Origin: Saksenaea vasiformis B4078
Taxonomy: Eukaryota; Mucoromycota; Mucoromycetes; Mucorales; Saksenaeaceae
NCBI GenBank assembly: GCA_000697055.1
Contig: JNDT01002264.1
Coordinates: 62,001 to 126,000, forward strand
Direction: 5' to 3'
DNA length: 64,000 nucleotides
In this document: positions 49,392 to 60,802 of the stretch, piece by piece
Numbering within the stretch: position 1 is the first letter of the stretch
How the letters are laid out: every line of letters begins with the position of its first letter
The notes under the pieces: model-generated
Databases searched by the model: none
Told to the model about the DNA's origin: nothing
Seen by the model: the letters and a program-made list of their open reading frames with translations, nothing else
Translations under genes and position numbers: made by a program

Positions 49392-50389
49392 ATGGGGAAA
49401 CTGGCGGTAAATTCGAAGCTGAAAATAGAACCAGAAGAATATACCATGGATAGTAACGTCACTACTACATCCTTACGCCACGTGGAAGAAGAAGAAGACG
49501 AAGAAGAAGACGAAGAAGAGACGGATAGTTCAACAGACGAAGTTATGACTAGTCAACGTCCTAATCCTCAACCTTTGTTTCTGAACTTCACTTCCGATTT
49601 ATCACCACAAAAAGGGAAAAAGAGACAAAAAAAACAAACAGCCTACAGAGTGAATGGGGTAAATATCCTCAACAGGTACTTGCAGTAGAAAGAGAAAGAA
49701 ACAAAAAAAAGAGATTAAAAAAGTAGACAGGAAAGAGTTGGATAGTAAGACAGCGATTGAAAGACTAAAAAAGCGGCGCGAAAATCATAATCACGTTGAA
49801 CGGCGACGACGCGACATCATCAACAATACAATTTTGGAGCTATCCCATGTTGTACCCAACGCCAATCAGCCTGGCCAGAAACCAAACAAGGGTAGCATTT
49901 TGAAGCTGGCATTGGATTATATCCAGGTCAGACTTGTGTTTCTATAGAGACGTTGTTGTATCAATCTGCCTTTTTTTTCTCTTTTTGCTAGGCATTACAA
50001 GAAGAAAACAAAACACTTAGAGAACGATTGGCGACGCCAACGACGATGGCAACGCAGAAAAGTTCACCCGGAATCGCCGTTCCTCTCACTGCTCAGTCAA
50101 CCGACCAAGCACCGATACAACAGACCTCAACTCCGCCTCCTATCAGCACTAACTTGTTGCCATGTTCTCCATCCACCAGCAAACTGAGGCCTATTTTACC
50201 CGCCAAACCGTCACAGTTTCATGCAATGGATGACAAGGAACAGTCGTACGGTAATGCATGTCGGTATTACACCTTATAACATCTCTTTTTTTTCTTCTTC
50301 GCATTTGTTTCTTCTTCATTATTCAAATCATGGTTCTCCCCTCGCTCCTTTTTCTTTCTTTCTTTCTTTTTTTTTTCTTTGCAGCGTAG
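49392..50389 (+). CDS. bHLH transcription factor
   Basis: Four exons: 49392-49675, 49731-49926, 49992-50250, 50385-50389; 247 residues. An acidic Glu/Asp run lies at about residues 33-52. The basic helix-loop-helix domain lies at about 106-165: KKRRENHNHVERRRRD is the DNA-contacting basic part with the His-Glu-Arg triad (H, E, R) typical of E-box (CACGTG) binders, followed by NTILELSHVVP, a KPNKGSIL loop and helix 2. A short Leu-spaced helix (ALQEENKTLRERL) follows, like the bHLH-zipper class (USF/MITF/TFEB-like). The C-terminal third is Pro/Ser/Thr-rich. The last exon supplies only two bases and a stop after a long polypyrimidine tract; if the intron is retained the protein ends at 50279 with a different tail. 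Nuclear; target genes unknown. Confidence 0.88.
50351..50381. repeat. CTTT microsatellite / polypyrimidine tract
   Basis: TTTC-type repeat forming the polypyrimidine tract of the last bHLH intron. Confidence 0.7.
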
Positions 50390-50449
50390 TTGTACATAGC
50401 GAATAGGTTAAGGGAAAAAAATATTAAAAGAACATAAATGAAAAAACAA

Positions 50450-52951
50450 TCATGAGTCAGGTGTTGTCATCCGTAGACCTCTTTTGGTCGCTTTACGTTC
50501 TCGATCTTGTTGTATGGAAGACTTCGTTTTCGGAGTAGGTTGTGACAGTGACAACTCGGATATGGACCGCGTTTCAAAAGCAGGTCGACTCGTACCATAA
50601 GATAATTCCCCTAAACGTCGCAGACGAATACGGTAGAGAATCGCGTCGATGGTAAGCTCAATCTGGAGATGATTTTTGATGATCGACATCTCTATCATAA
50701 GAGATATGTATAAGTGGGCGCTGTTTCATGTAGCAAACACAAAACTTACTCTTCCATGTGGCCTTTTCTCCTGCTATGACAGCACTTAAACAAAATTCAG
50801 GTGTAGGATTTGATAATAGCTTAAGGAATTGTGTGTAGCCTATATCTGGCACAATCGTAATATCACCTGAGTATTTCTGTGAAAGGACTGATTGAAGCAT
50901 ATTTAACAAAGAAGGCATCACTCCTAGTTCTCGAAGCTAATAAAACATAAAACGTTGTGTGTTATCATGCTTTCGGCTTTTAAAGAAAGTACCTGTGTAC
51001 AACGGTGCTGTAACTCCGTCTTCGCCATATGCATACAGAAATTGGCTGTACGTCGTAGACAGGAGGGAGATTGATTACTCTTTTGTAAAAAAGGCATGAC
51101 ATGCGGATTAACTACGCGCAATAAAAATAAAAATAAAAAAATATAAGCGGATTGCAGCAACAGGAACGGCTTACCTTGACAAACAATAAAATGATTCACG
51201 TAAAATAATTCGGATATCTTTTTCATTGGTAGATCACTATAGAATAAATCGGTTACCTAGCATTAAACAAAGGAGATATAGCATTACTTTTCAACCGATC
51301 CATCGATATAGAGCTGACCTAAAAAAAAAAAAGGAATAGAAAAAGGAAATTTCAGCTAAATCATAATAGCGTTGAGCTGACAGACAGACCAGCCGGGTTC
51401 CATGGGACGGCCTGACCATTTTTGGCTCGCATATACAACGGCGAGGACCCGTAAAATACGGGAACGGAACAAGATACCACTCTGTAAAAGGAAATTTTAT
51501 ACATTCAAGTTAAGCAAGCTACGGCAAGAACTTACACCGCCGACCAGATCAACTAGCACAAAAAAGGGGAAGAAACTATAAGCACATGCTGACAAAATGC
51601 AAAAATCCACCAATGCTTACTACATCAGGCGCTGTTAAATAGTTTAATAATCGTGGCATGTCGTACAAGGTCGATGAGCTGACAGTAATATTCAAGATCC
51701 ACCGAGTCCGATTAAAAGCTTCTTGAAATGTCAGGTCGCCGATATTGGCACGTAAAGCATCTCTCATAATATCAATATCATACAACTGGCTACGGGTCAA
51801 TAACCGATGAAGTCTCTTAAATGGTGTTTCCGGATGACCTTCCCGTTCAAATATGTCCTAGCGTGTCTTATCTTAGGCTTGGTGTACGGTAACGTATGGG
51901 GAAGAACATGACGAAGACTTACTAACTTGATCGCGGAAGGATCATCAAATAATTGATAAATTTCTTCATCCGTACGAACACCAATTAACGAAGCCATGAT
52001 AGCACCACTTGATGCACCTGATAGAATGCGAGGTAGCAGACGAGCACGATGAAGACATCGAATGACGCCCATATGGTGCAATCCTTGTAAAATCGTCATT
52101 TTCTTTGAGTATATCTATATTCTCATGTGCTGTTCTGCTGGTCTTTTTTTTTTTTTTTACCTAGCGTGCCACCTCCGCTTAGCAACAAGGCTGTCCTGCC
52201 GAAACTCTGCCGAAGATTCATGAATAATTCGTGTTTTTGATTAAGATCAAACTCTTCGGTAGGTTCATCACAGATCCAGTTCAACTGTTTGACAGCCTCT
52301 TCAATATACTCCGATATCAATGTCTTGGTGCCGGTGCGGGTATAAGAGTAAAGCTACAATACTCAAGGATTTTAATCATCGTCTTGGAGGGGATTCGGGT
52401 TTTCTGTACAGTGGACTTGTTCATATCACCAAGGTTCCTTGCTAAACTGGTGCGTAAAGCAAAAATCATAGCGGCTTGTCCCTGTTCTGTGGCTCGAATC
52501 GTTCGGAGCTGCTTCAGACGCGCTTGTACCAGTTCCCAGTCGTACTCGTCGGACACGGGATCTCGTTTCCATTCATCAAAACCTTTTTATTATTATTATT
52601 GTTGTTATTATTATTATGATTTATGCATAAACCCTCCCCACTCTTTTTTTTTTCTGTCATTGGCTTCCGGGTACCTTCAAGATGATCAAGCATGTTGGCT
52701 GCTTCGGCCCATTCTTCATATGTAGTAGCCGATTCCAGCAGTGCCTGATAATAAGCTTTGGAGTTTGAGGAACTGAGAAAGCGTTCAAACAAACGCTACA
52801 GGGAAAGAAAACAAAAAGGTTAAGCACGAACAATGAACCCTTTGTTTGTCGTTACTTTGGACCATTGTCCCGCTGCATCCAGCGATGTCAACCGAATGGT
52901 TTCCATCGCCTTTTGCGTCATGGTAACATCAATCAAGGAGCTATATGACAT
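50450..52951 (-). CDS. Patatin-domain triacylglycerol lipase / lysophospholipid acyltransferase (Tgl3/4/5-like)
   Basis: Thirteen exons on the minus strand: 52951-52856, 52795-52675, 52582-52410, 52353-52161, 52083-51923, 51857-51621, 51552-51536, 51481-51390, 51318-51288, 51236-51175, 51111-50993, 50936-50750, 50691-50450; 576 residues. The N-terminal DUF3336-type part precedes a patatin core. The oxyanion loop is GGGTLGLHHMG. The nucleophile is Ser219 in GASSG. The dyad Asp369 is in YIDGSVEND. Conserved LTAPDVLIWSAV, VPWNPAG and VNHFIVCQVNPHV are also present. Such enzymes hydrolyse triacylglycerol on lipid droplets and can acylate lysophospholipids. Exon 7 is just 17 nt. The start at 52951 is the first in-frame ATG; the frame stays open about 145 nt further upstream, so an extra 5' exon is possible. 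It lies 60 bp tail-to-tail from the bHLH gene. Confidence 0.92.
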
Positions 52952-53745
52952 GTCTCTATCAGGAACAATTCTGTCCACCCAGGTCAAAAAGCTCGCCCCA
53001 AAAAACTTTGGCAACCTTTTTGAGGTTATTTGCTTTGCTTTTTCACGTGAGACACAACCAATGGTCAAGGGATTGTGTTGGGGTGGGGAAATGATTTACA
53101 AGGATTTTTGCATGCCAATAATTTGCGCCGCTTGAGTAAGAGTCATGGATCAACCAACTGGATTCATCATAAACGTTCGACCTGCTGCCCAATTGATCCG
53201 CAGCGCTGTACATGTATCGTTTCTTTTAGCGAGCCTCGACTGATTAGACACCAATGCTTCATCCTTGCACTATTATGTACTCATAGTTCCTACATAGCCT
53301 TCACAAAGCAACAGAAAGGAGCAGCTGTGGGTTTCAGACGGTAAACAAGTTTTTACCATTAAAGATCGGATCGTATATCTGATGTAGTTAGAAAGGCAGG
53401 TATATCCTGTGACCTTCCCGTTATCTCTTCATGTTATAAGGTAGCTTCATGCAGTCGTATTCCATAGCTGTACATGTCTCAGTTGATGTATGTCATTTTT
53501 ACTGAAAAATTACTAATTGACTATGAGCTTTGGAAAGATCTGGATTGTTCAAAGAGGGGGGAATCCTCGCGCTCATTGTGCAGAGCATTATTTTCTTTTT
53601 CTTTCCTCTTTCCTGTTTTCATCGATCCAGCCGTTTCTTGAACATGACTTGTAGCCCATCGACGTCGAAAGAGAAGCCACCTAATGAACTCTCCCCTAGT
53701 AACATCATTCTTTAAAAAAAAGCCAAAGATTTGAGCAGAAGTGCT
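52952..53745. other. Intergenic stretch 5' of the patatin gene
   Basis: No gene supported. The open minus frame to about 53097 may hold additional 5' coding sequence of the lipase gene. Confidence 0.4.
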
Positions 53746-53895
53746 TTAGATGAAAGAAGGGCCAATCCATGGCATGTAGGCTGTAAACGTTGCAGCGAAA
53801 TAGGCCACGAGGATGCTCGCAGTACCAAATGTTCTCAGAATAGTAAAGCAACTAATAGACAAATCCTGAGCTGATTTGCGCTCAATCATTACCAT
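53746..53895 (-). CDS. Possible tiny membrane protein (49 residues)
   Basis: On the minus strand an ATG at 53895 follows a pyrimidine-rich leader that resembles the leaders of neighbouring genes. The product has a short polar N-terminus (MVMIERKSAQDLS) and one hydrophobic segment, about residues 24-42 (FGTASILVAYFAATFTAYM). That would suit a small organelle-membrane subunit. I recognise no family. The frame stays open upstream to 54012, but that part reads as a low-complexity leader. Confidence 0.3.
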   Translation of the reverse strand: MVMIERKSAQDLSISCFTILRTFGTASILVAYFAATFTAYMPWIGPSFI

Positions 53896-54691
53896 GTCAT
53901 AGAGAGAGAGAAAAACGAAAAGAAGAGGAAGCGGTGAAAGAAAAAGGGCTAGAACAAGACGCAAGCTAGCACAGCAGCATGTACGGGAGACCACATGCCC
54001 TGAATGCACCAAAGCAGGGATCTACGATGCCAGTGGAAATCCACACCCAAGTCGTCGGCCTCATTACCATAAAATCTATGTGGTTTGCGACATATTTACG
54101 TCTTACCTGAACCTTTGAACAGTCGCACCCGCAGCCCGGTATAATTTTTTCACAACACTTTTCTCATGCTTGTCAGCATTCTGTCATTGGAAGAGCCGCG
54201 ACGAGCTGCCGCTTGAAGAAATGATAATTGCTTCCCAGGAAATCGTCCGATACAGTGGTGCTCTGGTAATTTCAGCCACCAAAGTACAGAGATAAAGCTG
54301 TAGTTGAGTAAAACAGTTCAACGCTTAGCTATCTCTCAAGTTTCTCCACAAAGATTGAAAATACCAAAAGAAAGGGAAGATTAAATAGCAAGTGCTATTT
54401 CTGCAACTTACTTAGAAGGGTATGTACAGCATACAATATGTTCCAGCGCAAGATGCACGATACTAATCCATTTATTGGAGATAACAATGTCAACGCAAAA
54501 ACGCATTTCCAGCTGCGCAAAATTGTCCGCAAAGAAAAAAAAAATGTATAGACATGTTCAACAAAATACAAGGGGAGAAAGGATTGATGGGATGAATGAG
54601 GTTGGTTTTGAATGCTGATAAGAGGAAAAAAAATAACAGATTGAAAGAGAAAGAAAAAAATATAAATGTAAAGAGTAGGAAAGCTTCTTCT
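53896..54691. other. Intergenic stretch
   Basis: Leader of the possible tiny gene and 3' flank of the glycosyltransferase gene. An open frame at 54490-54900 overlaps the last intron and 3' region of the glycosyltransferase gene and is not itself coding. Confidence 0.45.
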
Positions 54692-56211
54692 TTATGCCAT
54701 TGTGTCTTCTGTAGGGGATTGCATCGTTTGTCTGAAACCGCGAATTTTGTGGCATTCCTTTCTAAGATTTTCGGAAGCTGGCGTATTCCATTCGCCTTTA
54801 GCAACAAACATCCGTGAGTAGCGAAGACAAAGCTCTTCTCTGAAGTTGCTGTAGAGTTTACGATTGTACTGGCGCTAAAAAGAATAAAAAAAAAAGAAAA
54901 GTAGAGAAAAGGGACCGTTAGGCATACTAGATGAAGTAACAAGAAACACGGGTAGCTTACCTCTTTTCGTCGTGTGCTTTCTGGGTATTTATGAGTTTGA
55001 TGGATAAGGAAGTCTTGAGGAAGGACCCAGTAATCTATACCGGATAGGTAGATCTCGTAGAGACAGGCGGCCTTGTTTGCTCCATAACCAATAAATCGTT
55101 CGTCACACCATGGCGATCCATCTTTTTTGTAGATGATGTAAGGTTCGTAGGAAAAATCGTACTGAGTAACCTTGTAAAGTTCCGAGGACTCGTACCACTT
55201 GGAATAATTGGTGGATCCGTGACCTTTAAGCCAAGATTTGTGGAACATATCCAATTTTTGGTTCTGCACCTCCTGGAGCAACTCCGTTTTTGAGGTCGGG
55301 AATGTTCTCCAGTCATTTCCATCTTCCTGGATAACATATTCGAAGGCGGGTACAACCAGTGCAGTTTTGCCTCCCCTCAGCATCTCCATAATTTCAGGGT
55401 CGTTGCGGATTCGGTGGCGAAAGTCCGTGCACAGATGGAAGTCGACGTCCAGCATCATAATAAAATCGGTGCGAGCAAAGAACTTGGCCACGTTGCGCCA
55501 CATGTTGAATTGGCGATCAAAACGGTCTATGATTAAGTGAAGATCAACATACTCGTGCATATCTGGATTGGACGCGTAGGTATCAGCCAATTCTTTCATG
55601 ACCTCTTCCTTCGAGTCGTCATCATTGATATGAATTGCAGCGGAGATAGGACCTTTATCCATGCACTATGAGCTATTGAAACGAACAGCGATAGATAGAT
55701 ACATACCTTTGTAATGAGATGCTAGACGACTCAGGACCTTGAAGCGATCGCGCGTCACGAGTGTCGCCATGGTGATATCTTCGTTGTCAAAGGTCGCTTT
55801 TGCTTTGTAATAGTATGGCGATAGATTAGAGGGACCCATGGCATCCGAAAACACCTTTGACATCAAAAATGTTTCGTGCATCGGTTGTACTGTGCCTGCA
55901 TCGAAAAAAGTAATATAGATATTTTTTGTTACACGATAAGAAATAACAAAAACGTGTCAGTTTCTACCTCCACCTGTTGACCAAAGAATAGTTGATTCCG
56001 ACTTTGGAATGGCAACCTGGTTGTCCCTGTCTGACACCAAGGTACCTTCACGATCGCGAGGCAAGATGGAAGCTGATTCACCCGAGACATAAGCGCGATG
56101 TGTCAAGTGCGATGAGTAAAAGTACTTGACAGTGTAAAGTACAGATACAAAAGCATATAAAATAAGGCAATACTTGGCGACTTTTGAAAAGGTCCAGGTG
56201 TCCAGCCTCAT
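54692..56211 (-). CDS. GT49/LARGE-like type II membrane glycosyltransferase
   Basis: Four exons on the minus strand: 56211-55968, 55895-55707, 55652-54961, 54874-54692; 435 residues. A short cytosolic N-terminus and a signal-anchor helix (about 12-31, YCLILYAFVSVLYTVKYFY) place it in the Golgi as a type II protein. The catalytic domain shows ITMATLVTRDRF, a helix-rich linker, and IMMLDVDFH with the metal-binding DxD at D213 and D215. It continues with ALVVPAFEY and a C-terminal block with DERFIGYGANKAACLYE and LPQDFLIHQTHKYPE. These blocks are those of the GT49 family (LARGE second domain, B4GAT1), which transfers glucuronic acid or GlcNAc from UDP-sugars. Fungal members are less studied; the donor is unknown. 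Confidence 0.88.
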
Positions 56212-57416
56212 TATGTAAAGAAGAAAAGTAAGAAGGAATACAAGGAACTGAGAAAGAAATAAAAAACAAAAAAAAAGTTTGGTTTCTTTTTCTTTTTTTG
56301 CCGGACTTGATATGACTTTATTTTTTAGTATCCGCTACTGATCTCGATATACGCTGTCAATCCTTACCGAAGTAGGTTACTAAGGCAAGATCCCTGGAAT
56401 AGAGGAAACCGAAGATTCTGTAAAACGAGAGGCTGATAATGAATTGATTATATTATGTACAAATTATTCAACGTCGTACAAGCAGTTCTTATTTCTAGGT
56501 CACCAGGACGGAAAAGAAGAGGTCGATCCTGGCGGTGGTTCAAACACCTCATTGCTTTCATCATTAAAATGGATAATCAAATGCGCACTATTATCTAATT
56601 AGGCAACAATAACCTATATTACTCTGCACTACTTAGATCCATCATGCTGACATGAATAAGCAAACGAAAAAGAAGAAGAAGAAGAGTCATCTCTAGAAAA
56701 CAGAGGTTTGTCTGTGGCAACCCGAAGCCGAACCTGAAAACGACAATTTCCATATTTGTTAGATCTTCCGCTTTGATAGCGTTTCACTGAAGTGGTCACT
56801 CCAAAATAAGAGTCCATCAAACGAGTGCACTCCACTTTATCCTTTTTTTTTCATACTTTTTCTTCTTTCGTTCGTTTGTGGTATTCCTTATCAGAATAAA
56901 TCGTTCTGATCATTTGATAGCACCAACAACCTTTTGGAAACGGTCTATTTTTTATTTTTGGACGCCGATCGCTAGTGTTGCGATAATGCGCTCATTTAAA
57001 AAAAAAAAAGAAAGAAGGACATCGGCGACATTATTTTATTTACCGAACCCGCCCCGGATAAAGCTTTCTTACAAAAAGCTCGTCGATCAAAAAGGGCGAG
57101 CGCAACGCTTTCTTTTCCGGTTTTAAATTTGTACAACCATTGCTAAGGGACTAGATGCTAAGTTTCATAAGTTCGTCTCATTCGATTCACGCGACGTTGT
57201 TTAGTGTGGTGGCCACTCTTAAAGTAGTGCGACACAACATAGCATTCTCGCCATCGTCACCGCGCAATCCGCAGGAGACGTGTTTTCATTCCAGCACGTG
57301 CAAACTCAGACCGAATTTCCGGACTAAATACGTCAGAGTTCTCCACGCGCGTCGGTTGATATTAAAACAAGGAAAAAACGATGGTCTATGCATATTAAAA
57401 AAAAAAGAGTGCGTGC
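56212..57416. other. Intergenic stretch of about 1.2 kb
   Basis: Contains a minus-strand frame (56629-56835, starting ...MDSYFGVTTS) and a plus-strand frame (56878-57126); neither has a family or an intron chain, so no gene is called. Poly-A and poly-T runs are frequent. Confidence 0.45.
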
Positions 57417-58099
57417 TTAATCTAACTTGTCGACTATCTTCTCCGATGACTGTCTATGTACTCGTCGTTCAAGTGGTTCAAACACCTTGTCAACTATGGT
57501 TTCAACAGGATGATCAAAAAGATAGGGTAAAAATGGCACGACCGCCATGCCAAGAGCCGTAGGTCCCCATACTCTCATCATTGGACGTTTCACATTTTGA
57601 AAAGATTTGGCACTGTATTTGACAACAGAATGGATGGTCATCATAGGTAATACCATCGATGCCAGCGACTGAAAAACAGTCCGTTTCGCTACAATGGTAG
57701 CAACGGCAGCACTTTCCTTTGTGTAAAGAACAAAAAAAAAACAAGGTTACTATTGTTATGCATGAAAACAATAAGATTGTTGTTTTACCTTCCCCGCATG
57801 GATAGCTTTGTACGCTTCATTGGAAACATCCAGACCAATATAGGCCCAACTTACACCGTAGGCTGCCTTGACAACAAGAGGCGAAACGATAGGTCGGAAG
57901 GCTTCACCATAATCTGATGTATAAGCTAGATACTAAAAATAAAATTTAAAAACACATATTTCTTCTTTTTCCAGGCGCTCTCTTAGTTTACCCTTGTGGA
58001 AGCTCGTAACGCAGTCTTGAGTCGAGCTCCGTAGGCTAGATAACGAGCATTGGTATCGAGTGTATCAATTTCATGTTCATCCGGTTTGTTTGTTGTCAT
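57417..58099 (-). CDS. MTFP1: MTP18/MTFP1 family mitochondrial inner-membrane protein
   Basis: Three exons on the minus strand: 58099-57992, 57932-57789, 57716-57417; 183 residues. Members sit in the mitochondrial inner membrane and influence fission and membrane integrity. Family blocks seen are RYLAYTSDYGEAFRPIV, KAAYGVSWAYIGLDVSNEAY, VFQSLASMVLPMMTIHSVV and RVWGPTALGMAVVPFLPYLFDHPVE. Two or three hydrophobic helices fit the family topology. The N-terminal 35 residues are variable. All introns are canonical GT-AG. Confidence 0.93.
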
Positions 58100-58924
58100 T
58101 ATGAAATAAATTTGGCGAGAAGGAAAAAAAATCGCTGTTTGTTTGAGCAGAGAGAGAGAAGGAGTCTTCCCGTTTTTTATATAAATCGTATGAAACGCGG
58201 TCGAGCCAATAACAACACAGCAAGATGAAGGATGAACCTTGCCCGACATGCCGAATGGCGGTCTTTCAAAAACCCTTCAATCAAAAACCTGCTGACGGCA
58301 ACGACCGGGTTAACCCAATCCGAAAAAGAGTCATCATGTCCAAGTCCTCGAAAACAAAAAAAAAAGGGTCGTGTGATAATGACCTGCACAACAGCAGCCA
58401 CGTAGATAATTCTTTTTTTTTTTTTTACCCCTGACTCATAATCAGCCGTGACAGGAAGTCAATTCTTTTTTTAATGCCACAATTTGATCTCCTTGGCAGA
58501 CAAGATAAAGTTATTTTGTTAGATTCAAAGGACACGTTAAGGTCTTACTATTCTTAACAATTTTTAACTTTCATTGTCTTGCGAGTAGTCATGGTAGTAG
58601 TTACAGTTAGTGTGCATATGCACGCAAATAAGAAGAAAATGCTCTACACAATGAATTTGAAGTAACCCCTAGAACGGCAGATACTACTCCATATAGCATT
58701 TCTCCGAACTCGGTGAGGGATGTTTCCCTTGTCACCGATCTGGGGGGAAGGGAGAGGAGAGAGAGAAAGAGAGATTCACGCTATACCAAGAATTCGGCGA
58801 AGAAAATACACCAGACATGGATCCCACGAAACGGATTTGCATCCATGCAGATATTCAATCCATCTTTACATATATAAACCTACTTGTCCTTGTTTTCCTC
58901 TTCTTTTATTCCTCACCCTTTAAT
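58100..58924. other. Intergenic stretch between MTFP1 and the C2H2 gene
   Basis: Shared divergent promoter. A frame at 58225-58434 begins with a Cys-containing segment and ends in a homopolymer; it is not supported as a gene. A GA-rich run lies near 58745-58775. Confidence 0.45.
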
Positions 58925-59189
58925 ATGAAGTCTGAAGTAAAAAACGATCGACGACATCAATGCACAATCTGCAACAAATGTTTCACTCGATCTAGCGCGC
59001 TTCAAACACATACATTTACACATACTGGCGAGAAACCATTTAAATGTGACAAGTAAGAAAGAAGAAGGATAAATCCGCAGGTCATTAACTCTTGTGTTGT
59101 CCCATATAGACCAGGATGTGGCCGTAGTTTCGCCGTCATTAGCAACTTACGTCGTCATCTTAAAATCCATCGAAAGGCGCAGTCAGCCT

Positions 59190-59222
<33 letters not shown>

Positions 59223-59437
59223 TGACACCTCCACGTCGTTGCCATTATGTACAACGATTGATAGAACGTAGAACATGTACTGTAGATATTGTCGATTACC
59301 TTGAACCACCATTTCAACCCATAGAAGATACAAAGTATTTATTTTACTATCACCAACAAAAATCATTCCCTTCTGATGCATCATCTCCAGAACCATCATT
59401 TCCAAGCTCATTAAGATTTTATCACGTTTTTTCCTAA
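58925..59437 (+). CDS. Two-finger C2H2 zinc-finger protein
   Basis: Two exons: 58925-59052 and 59110-59437; 151 residues from the chosen ATG. Two adjacent C2H2 fingers occupy about residues 11-66: [19 protein letters not shown] with the TGEKPF linker, then [19 protein letters not shown]. This tandem is the fungal Kruppel-like type that binds GC-rich DNA. The intron splits finger 2. After the fingers comes a run of ten His encoded by a CAT repeat, then a tail without known motif. An upstream in-frame ATG at 58817 would add 36 hydrophobic residues that look like an untranslated leader, so the start at 58925 was preferred. Probably a small nuclear regulator. Confidence 0.83.
59191..59220. repeat. 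TCA/CAT trinucleotide microsatellite (coding)
   Basis: Ten uninterrupted CAT units within the reading frame of the C2H2 protein, giving polyhistidine. Confidence 0.9.
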
Positions 59438-59557
59438 TTCATTCAAGTAAAAGAGAAACTCTATTGCCAAATTTTTACCCGTCCGATCTGCGGGTTCAAT
59501 AATTTTTTGTTGGCTAATGTTCGATTTTTGTTCGTCGTCCGCCGCTTTATCTTCAGT

Positions 59558-60802
59558 ATGGAATATTATCATTATAACACAATCCAAACCATGACAACCA
59601 CGCCATGCACATTTCCACGCATGGAATTAACTGATATTAGGGTAAGTCAGACTATGCAACACAGCATCTCATGCGCACTTCGGGATCACGCAGGGCCAAC
59701 CCATTCATATCGATGAACTGACGCAAGAATTCCGTGTTTACCTCATTACACTTAAAAGTACCGTCTGTCCCGTTTGCCCTCAACTTCTACATATTTTGAA
59801 TGTCTACGGATTGGACCCCAATGAGACAACATATGTGGACCCTTTTACACGTGCGAAATTGGAGATAGAACCAGAACGAAGAAAGGTAGGAGCGCGCGCC
59901 AAATAATAATAATAATAGTCAAACATACAGAAATGAATAACGTGCTTTTCTTTTTTTTTTAATTCAAGTTTTACCAAGCGTTGTTAAAAAATGATGCTTA
60001 CTTTATCGTGATCTGCCCAGGCCCAATCGAAGAGGTGGCTGCCGTACAGCAACGCTATAATTTCCGTTATCCTTTTGTCGCTGGTGATCAGGCCATGGCA
60101 CTCGGTAAAGCGCTTAGTTTGATCATTTCCGATCATGAATTGTATCCTGCAGTTGTCGAGATCTTGGAGACCGATTTAAAAGTACAACGCGTCTGTATTG
60201 GTCGAGCTCCCGGCATCTATTACGAACACAACCTATTTAGGAGTCTTGAGTTCTTGCGAAGTGAGGAGGCACGTTATGCATCTAAATTGATTCGGTCTGC
60301 CAGGCTACATATACAAACTTTTAAACGCAGAATGGTAAAATGCCGAGAAAACAGACTGACAGTGCCGACTTTGCGACTGTTCCCTTCACAGTCCGCCGCC
60401 GCTGCTGCTGCTTCTCCTTCTTCACCTCCTCTCCCTCTCACTCCCTCTACTCCTTCTACAAATGACTGCCCCAATAGTCTACAGAGCATGCCATCCGAGA
60501 TCCTTAGCTTGATCTTCTCGTTTATCCCGACTCGCCCTCTCTTTGTCGAAACTGCCAACACGTGCCGGCTATTTTACATAACCATGTGCACCGTTCTCAT
60601 TGCTCGCCTCACATCTGAGATGGATCATGTCACAGAAGCCCTACTTCAATACGACGTGGGAGATACCGATTCAGCCGACCGTTTGCGATGGAAATCAACA
60701 ACAAACGTTATCGGCATTCGTGAACTTCAACGACGCATCCGAACATTAAAACTGCTTGTGCAGGAAGTCAAGCAATGTACCCGAGGATGGGGTCGATCCT
60801 AG
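59558..60802 (+). CDS. Redoxin (thioredoxin-fold)/F-box fusion protein
   Basis: Three exons: 59558-59641, 59694-59885, 59969-60802; 369 residues. Residues about 29-200 resemble an AhpC/TSA-type redoxin: RVYLITLKSTVCPVCPQLLHIL carries C53-P-V-C56 at the usual active-site position, followed by AYFIVICPG, a YPFVAGDQAMALGKAL block (compare FPxLxDxxxxxxxxxG) and LKVQRVCIGRAPGIYYEHN. Residues about 215-250 are Ala/Ser/Pro low complexity. An F-box follows at about 262-302 (LQSMPSEILSLIFSFIP then TANTCRLFY), the Skp1-binding module of SCF ubiquitin ligases. The C-terminus is a helix of about 60 residues. It may couple a redox-sensing fold to ubiquitination; that link is inference. Confidence 0.8.

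Noticed and set aside
54490..54900. Continuation of the glycosyltransferase frame past exon 3
   Set aside because: Translation becomes Phe/Leu-rich because it runs through an intron and the 3' region; a GT-AG intron gives a better ending.
56629..56835. Minus-strand frame containing MDSYFGVTTS
   Set aside because: Possible but unsupported: no intron, no family, ends in a Ser repeat from a GAA tract.
58225..58434. Short frame starting with Cys-containing MKDEPCPTC
   Set aside because: It runs into a homopolymer and lies in the MTFP1 promoter; no homologue recognised.
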